DNA of 10,828 nucleotides from Rugosibacter sp. (lineage in GTDB: Bacteria > Pseudomonadota > Gammaproteobacteria > Burkholderiales > Rhodocyclaceae): the NCBI GenBank assembly GCA_030652715.1, contig JAUSQB010000056.1, forward strand, positions 1-10,828, in the 5' to 3' direction. The position numbers and the translations under genes were made by a program. The notes beneath the pieces were generated by a model that ran no database searches, was not told the DNA's origin, and saw only the letters and a program-made list of their open reading frames with translations. Of the stretch, positions 7,591 to 10,828 are shown piece after piece; the first letter of the stretch is position 1; every line of letters begins with the position of its first letter.

Positions 7591-8379
7591 ATCTTGCATA
7601 TCGAACAGCCCCTGCTTTTTTTCTTGCAGGAAGCGTCCGGCACGCAGCGCGCCCAGCGCATAAGACATGCGGCTGGAAGCCTTGTGGGTTATTTCGATGC
7701 GTTCGCCTTCCCCGGCGAAGAGTACCGTGTGGTCACCCACGATATCGCCCCCACGAATAGCAGAGAATCCGATCTGTGTTGTCGGCCTCTCCCCGGTGTG
7801 GCCGTGTCGGCCATAAATGGCACATTCAGATAAGTCTTGACCTAGCGCGTTAGCCACAACTTCGCCCATCCTTAACGCTGTGCCTGAGGGCGCATCGACT
7901 TTGTGGCGGTGATGCGATTCGATCACTTCGATGTCGTAGCCTGTATCAAGAATTTTTGCAGCTAATGCCAGCAGCTTGAATACGGCATTGACGCCCACAG
8001 CCATGTTGGGCGCAAAAACAACAGGAATCTTTTGTGCAACAGCTTCAATTGCCTGCTTGCCTTCGGCAGAAAATCCCGTCGTGCCGATGATGATGCTAAC
8101 GCCTGATTTTTTGCAGGCAGCCAAGTGAAGCAGCGCGGCATCAGGCCGGGTGAAATCGATCAGGCAATCGGCATCAGCAAGCGCTGCATCAATATCGCAG
8201 GATATGAGAACACCACAGGGTGAGCCGACGAGTTCTCCCGCATCTTTGCCGAGAAACGGGCTCGCGGAATGTTCCAGGGCAGCGGCTAGGGTGGCGTTTT
8301 CATTTTTCAAAATTGCTTCAATTAAGGTCCGACCCATGCGGCCAGCGCTTCCTGCGATGGCATAGCGAATTTTTTTCAT
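7573..8379 (-). CDS. dapB: 4-hydroxy-tetrahydrodipicolinate reductase
   Basis: DapB uses NAD(P)H to reduce 4-hydroxy-tetrahydrodipicolinate to tetrahydrodipicolinate, the substrate of DapD, in the cytoplasm. The 268-residue protein has the nucleotide-binding loop GSAGRMG (10-16) near the N-terminus, the IGTTGF segment (98-103), and the catalytic signature [14 protein letters not shown] (155-168). In that signature His156 is the expected acid and Lys160 the substrate-binding lysine. The C-terminal part carries [13 protein letters not shown], also typical of the family. The length and ends are normal. The ATG at 8379 overlaps the bamE stop (ATGA), so dapB is probably translated from the bamE message. 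This gene, dapD and dapE place three steps of the same pathway within 8.4 kb but in two oppositely oriented units. Confidence 0.98.
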   Translation of the reverse strand: MKKIRYAIAGSAGRMGRTLIEAILKNENATLAAALEHSASPFLGKDAGELVGSPCGVLISCDIDAALADADCLIDFTRPDAALLHLAACKKSGVSIIIGTTGFSAEGKQAIEAVAQKIPVVFAPNMAVGVNAVFKLLALAAKILDTGYDIEVIESHHRHKVDAPSGTALRMGEVVANALGQDLSECAIYGRHGHTGERPTTQIGFSAIRGGDIVGDHTVLFAGEGERIEITHKASSRMSYALGALRAGRFLQEKKQGLFDMQDVLGLK

Positions 8380-8813
8380 TCTTTTTTCGATTTTTTCTGG
8401 TCTGCATCTGTGGGGGCTACAACCTCAATGACTTGATTGGCGGTTTTAGGAGCCACTTTTTTTCCGTCATCGGCGATGACATCGCCTCCGACGCGAACGA
8501 GTTTGTCATCCTGAAAAAACACGACAATGCGGCGCTGTTCTGCTTCGCCTCGCCCTGGCTGCAAGCGATAAATGTAATCCCAGCGATCAGCGTGAAACAT
8601 GTCGGAAACCAGGGGGGAACCTAAAATGAAACGCACTTGCTCGCGTGTTTGGCCAGGTTTGAGCTGTGACATCATTTCTTGTGTCACCCAGTTTCCCTGG
8701 CGTACATCGATACGGTAAGGGGTGATATAAGATTTGGCCTGATTTGCACTCGAACATGCGGCGACCAGGGCAGTCATGGCAAGAAAGGGTAAAAGGTAAA
8801 AAAAACGATTCAT
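8376..8813 (-). CDS. bamE: outer-membrane assembly lipoprotein BamE (SmpA/OmlA)
   Basis: BamE is a lipoprotein of the BAM complex that folds beta-barrel proteins into the outer membrane. The 145-residue precursor begins with a lipoprotein signal peptide, [20 protein letters not shown], whose lipobox LVAAC ends at the acylated Cys20. Serine at +2 of the mature protein fits sorting to the outer membrane. The mature part carries the family pattern YRIDVRQGN (33-41), then [17 protein letters not shown] and the [11 protein letters not shown] strand region, followed by [13 protein letters not shown]. The tail is lysine-rich (KKSKKE). The start at 8813 was chosen because it gives a correct signal peptide; the open frame continues upstream to 8909 but that extension would bury it. 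Only GGAA is seen as a weak ribosome binding site. It is divergent from fur and overlaps dapB by ATGA. Confidence 0.95.
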   Translation of the reverse strand: MNRFFYLLPFLAMTALVAACSSANQAKSYITPYRIDVRQGNWVTQEMMSQLKPGQTREQVRFILGSPLVSDMFHADRWDYIYRLQPGRGEAEQRRIVVFFQDDKLVRVGGDVIADDGKKVAPKTANQVIEVVAPTDADQKKSKKE

Positions 8814-8987
8814 CGGAGAGTTCCGTGTTTGAGAGAATACAAACCCGCATGAGTCTTCTGCATGCGGGGACTGACGAAATTGTGCAGGGCTTGAAAAAGT
8901 CGGTAACAAGAGCGCCCAATTGGAGTCTGAAAACTATATCATAGAAGGCTATGCCGCCTTGTGCTTGCTGTACTCATTTTTTGCGCT
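8814..8987. promoter_or_regulatory. divergent bamE-fur intergenic region
   Basis: These 174 bases must hold the promoters for bamE (leftward) and fur (rightward). An A/T-rich core, TATATCATAG (8935-8944), offers -10-like hexamers on both strands, but I find no convincing -35 partners, so no promoter is placed. I see no sequence close to the standard 19-bp Fur box. The region also contains the hairpin at 8844-8868. Confidence 0.5.
8844..8868 (-). promoter_or_regulatory. hairpin in the bamE 5' leader
   Basis: CCCGCATG and CATGCGGG form a perfect 8-bp stem around a 9-base loop. On the minus strand the stem ends 30 bases before the bamE ATG and is followed by TTTGTATT, a poor T-run. It could be a leaky terminator or attenuator, an mRNA-stabilising leader stem, or a protein-binding inverted repeat. 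Only the inverted repeat itself is certain. Confidence 0.45.
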
Positions 8988-9437
8988 ATGACTGCCCATC
9001 CCGACGATCTTAAAAGTATCGGCCTTAAAGCAACGCTGCCCCGTTTAAAAGTTCTCGACTTGTTTCATAAGTTGGGACAAGAAGGGGCACCACGCCATAT
9101 CACTGCGGAAGATGTGTATCGTCATTTATTGGCAGATGACATGGATATAGGTTTAGCAACCGTCTATCGCGTGCTGACTCAATTTGAGCAGGCTGGATTG
9201 TTGCAGCGCCACCACTTCGAATCAGGTAAAGCCACGTTTGAGTTGAACGAGGGGACTCATCATGACCATCTGGTTTGTCTGCAATGCGGCCGGGTAGAAG
9301 AGTTTTTTGACCCGGAGATCGAAAAAAGGCAAAACGAAATCGTCCGCCAGCGTGGTTTTAAGCTGCGCGAACATGCGCTCTATCTTTACGTTGAATGCAC
9401 GAAAGCAGACTGCTTGCATCGCAAGAAAGTGGCATGA
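8988..9437 (+). CDS. fur: ferric uptake regulator Fur
   Basis: Fur is the Fe2+-responsive DNA-binding repressor of iron-uptake genes. The 149-residue protein has an N-terminal winged helix (about 1-85) with [23 protein letters not shown] and the recognition region [18 protein letters not shown] (54-71). It is followed by the dimerisation domain. Metal sites are visible: HHDH at 91-94, the structural-zinc pair Cys97-x2-Cys100, and a second pair Cys137-x4-Cys142 at the same spacing as in E. coli. The segment [14 protein letters not shown] closely resembles Neisseria Fur from memory, which separates it from Zur and PerR-like relatives. The ATG at 8988 fits the family N-terminus. A GTG at 8961 in the same frame is less likely, although the ATG lacks a clear Shine-Dalgarno site. 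The stop overlaps the next gene as ATGA. Confidence 0.96.
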   Translation: MTAHPDDLKSIGLKATLPRLKVLDLFHKLGQEGAPRHITAEDVYRHLLADDMDIGLATVYRVLTQFEQAGLLQRHHFESGKATFELNEGTHHDHLVCLQCGRVEEFFDPEIEKRQNEIVRQRGFKLREHALYLYVECTKADCLHRKKVA

Positions 9438-10015
9438 ACGTCGAAGCATTGCTTACATCAACCTCGCTTGTCGCGCTGGCCGAGATCGGCGATAAAACGC
9501 AACTTCTATCATTTGTACTGGCGGCGCGCCTCAGAAAACCCCTTCCGATTATCGCGGGGATTTTTGTGGCGACGGTGCTCAATCACGCACTGGCAGCATC
9601 CGTTGGCGTTTGGTTGGCGCAGTGGATTGCGGCGCAATGGCTGCCGTGGATCACGGGCGCGGTATTTATTATTTTTGGTTTATGGGTTCTTCGTCCTGAT
9701 GCGTTGGATGATGAACCAAAACTGCATCAGGCGGGTGTTTTCGTTACTGCAACCATCGTTTTCTTTATAGCGGAAATGGGCGATAAAACCCAGCTCGCAA
9801 CGGTGGCGCTGGGGGCGCAGTTTCAGCAAGCATTACTAGCGGTTGTCATGGGCACAACGCTGGGCATGATGATTGCCAATGTGCCCGCAGTGTTGATCGG
9901 TGAGCGTTTGGCAGAGCGCCTGCCGCTGAAAGCCATACGCTGGATTGCTGCCGGAGTTTTTATGTTGACGGGCATGGTGATCATGCTTGGCGCTTTTGGT
10001 CCGTTTACTCAGTAA
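9434..10015 (+). CDS. GDT1/TMEM165 (UPF0016) family cation transporter, probable Mn2+ exporter
   Basis: A 193-residue membrane protein built from two homologous halves. Each half carries the family signature E-x-G-D-K-[TS]: EIGDKT at 17-22 and EMGDKT at 114-119. Hydrophobic segments flank both motifs, about six membrane helices in all (roughly 8-30, 38-60, 70-86, 101-125, 132-156, 168-190). The family (yeast Gdt1, human TMEM165, bacterial MneA) exchanges Mn2+ or Ca2+ for protons, and bacterial members studied so far export manganese. The start at 9434 overlaps the fur stop as ATGA; an in-frame ATG at 9395 lies inside fur and is less likely. Position directly behind fur suggests a role in metal balance. 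Mn2+ specificity is inference from the family and the neighbour. Its 3' end overlaps recN by 11 bases on the opposite strand. Confidence 0.88.
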   Translation: MNVEALLTSTSLVALAEIGDKTQLLSFVLAARLRKPLPIIAGIFVATVLNHALAASVGVWLAQWIAAQWLPWITGAVFIIFGLWVLRPDALDDEPKLHQAGVFVTATIVFFIAEMGDKTQLATVALGAQFQQALLAVVMGTTLGMMIANVPAVLIGERLAERLPLKAIRWIAAGVFMLTGMVIMLGAFGPFTQ

Positions 10016-10828
10016 GGCCTAGCATTTCTGCCGCATGGCGCTGTGTTGTGCGGGTGATTTTTTCGCCACCCAACATGCGTGCAATCTCTGCCACGCGCGA
10101 TGCTTGATCCAATATGCGGACTGACGACACGACGGCCGCATTGCGTGTTTCTTTGATGATAGTCCACTGCCAGTCGGCCTGTGCAGCAACTTGAGGCAAG
10201 TGGGTGACGCACAGTACCTGACGGGTTTTGCCCAGGTCACGCAGCATGCGGCCCACGATTTCGGCGACGCGGCCGCCAATGCCGACATCTACTTCGTCAA
10301 ATATCAAGGTGCCGACCGGATTGGCTTGGCTGGCAATTACTTGCAGCGCTAATCCAATGCGCGAGAGCTCGCCGCCCGAGGCGACTTTTGCCAGCGGTCG
10401 TAGCGTTTGGCCCGCATTGGCGGCGACTTGAAACTCAATATTTTCCAGGCCAAATGAAGCGCCTTCGTTGAGAGTTTCTAACGCAATATCAAATTGGCCC
10501 CCACTCATTGCCAATTCTTGCATGCCTGCGGTAACCGCCTGGGACAAGCGCTTGGCAGTTTTGCTGCGCAAGGCCGACAATTTTTTAGCGACGGCAAGAT
10601 AGACAGCTTCTGTTGCCTGTTCGCGTTCAGCCAGAGCGGCAGGGTCGGCGCGCAAGCTGAGTTCGTCAAGCTGGGCCGTTAGCCGAGCGAGCAATGCAGG
10701 GAGTTCGGCTGGCGGCACACGATATTTGCGCGCCTTTTGTGTCACGGCATCTATTCGGCTTTCAAGCTCAATTAACCGGGTGGGATCAAGCTCCAGCCGA
10801 TCCTGGTTGCGCCGTAGCGCCAGCGCCG
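10005..10828 (-). CDS. recN: DNA repair protein RecN, 3' part
   Basis: RecN is an SMC-like ATPase that helps repair DNA double-strand breaks. The frame is open to the right edge, so the start and N-terminal Walker A lie outside; about 273 C-terminal residues of the usual ~550 are present. The part near the edge is rich in charged and Leu residues and includes ARKYRVPPAELPALLARL, the end of the coiled-coil arm and its return. Then come the ABC signature region ASGGELSRIGLALQ (SGGEL at 10365-10379), the Walker B LIFDEVDVGIGG (DEVD near 10284-10305) and the switch-histidine segment CVTHLPQVAAQAD. The GTG at 10745 is an internal valine, not a start. The stop lies inside the end of the convergent transporter gene. 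In many bacteria recN is LexA-controlled, but its promoter is not in the window. Confidence 0.96.
   Translation of the reverse strand, partial: ALALRRNQDRLELDPTRLIELESRIDAVTQKARKYRVPPAELPALLARLTAQLDELSLRADPAALAEREQATEAVYLAVAKKLSALRSKTAKRLSQAVTAGMQELAMSGGQFDIALETLNEGASFGLENIEFQVAANAGQTLRPLAKVASGGELSRIGLALQVIASQANPVGTLIFDEVDVGIGGRVAEIVGRMLRDLGKTRQVLCVTHLPQVAAQADWQWTIIKETRNAAVVSSVRILDQASRVAEIARMLGGEKITRTTQRHAAEMLGLTE

Noticed and set aside
8814..8909. Longer bamE start at 8909
   Set aside because: It would put 32 residues before the lipoprotein signal peptide, which must be N-terminal.
8744..8944. 66-codon plus-strand frame in the bamE/fur region
   Set aside because: It overlaps the start of bamE and the divergent promoter region, lacks a ribosome binding site and shows no recognisable domain.
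8929..8945. Possible Fur box near TGATATAGTTTTCA (minus strand)
   Set aside because: It has the wrong spacing and too few matches to the 19-bp Fur consensus; A/T-rich promoter sequence explains it equally well.
1..10828. Mobile elements, tRNA genes, CRISPR arrays, toxin-antitoxin or defence genes
   Set aside because: None was seen. Nearly all bases are taken up by recognised housekeeping genes and the only gaps over 100 bases are the two divergent promoter regions.

Overview
The window is a compact stretch of bacterial chromosome, most likely from a betaproteobacterium of moderate GC content. This rests on the protein types (PilU-class pilus ATPase, Neisseria-like Fur, PrmB, BamE, DapB) and on a bamE gene transcribed away from fur with dapB behind it, an order known from Beta- and Gammaproteobacteria. 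The genus cannot be named from the sequence. I see no insertion sequence, phage gene, tRNA, rRNA or CRISPR array, and no broken gene. Two genes, dapD and recN, are cut by the window edges.

Left block, plus strand, positions 1-3653: the end of dapD, then pilU, dapE and prmB. The last three overlap start-to-stop (TAATG, ATGA), so they look like one translationally coupled operon. It joins two steps of the succinylase route to diaminopimelate and lysine with a type IV pilus retraction ATPase and a ribosomal protein L3 methyltransferase. Middle block, minus strand, positions 5619-3650: a methylthioinosine/methylthioadenosine phosphorylase (mtnP), a peptide deformylase (def) and a DUF599 membrane protein. 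This unit meets prmB tail to tail, with both stop codons inside the same TTAA.

From 5722 the translational GTPase gene typA (bipA) runs on the plus strand, diverging from mtnP across about 100 bases that hold a likely typA promoter with a GC-rich discriminator. It converges on a minus-strand pair, bamE-dapB (8813-7573), also joined by ATGA. Alternative RNA stems lie at the typA/dapB junction. The bamE-fur divergent region (8814-8987) contains a perfect 8-bp hairpin in the bamE leader. Fur (8988-9437) is coupled by ATGA to a GDT1/TMEM165 (UPF0016) cation transporter, which converges with an 11-bp overlap on the 3' part of recN.

Taken together this is housekeeping DNA: cell-wall/lysine precursor synthesis (dapD, dapE, dapB), outer-membrane assembly (bamE), translation and protein maturation (prmB, def, typA), methylthio-nucleoside salvage (mtnP), metal homeostasis (fur and its partner transporter) and DNA repair (recN). 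I found no convincing undescribed system. The points worth a second look are unusual couplings (pilU inside a dap operon, fur with a probable Mn exporter), a substrate-specificity signature in the phosphorylase, and several RNA-structure candidates.
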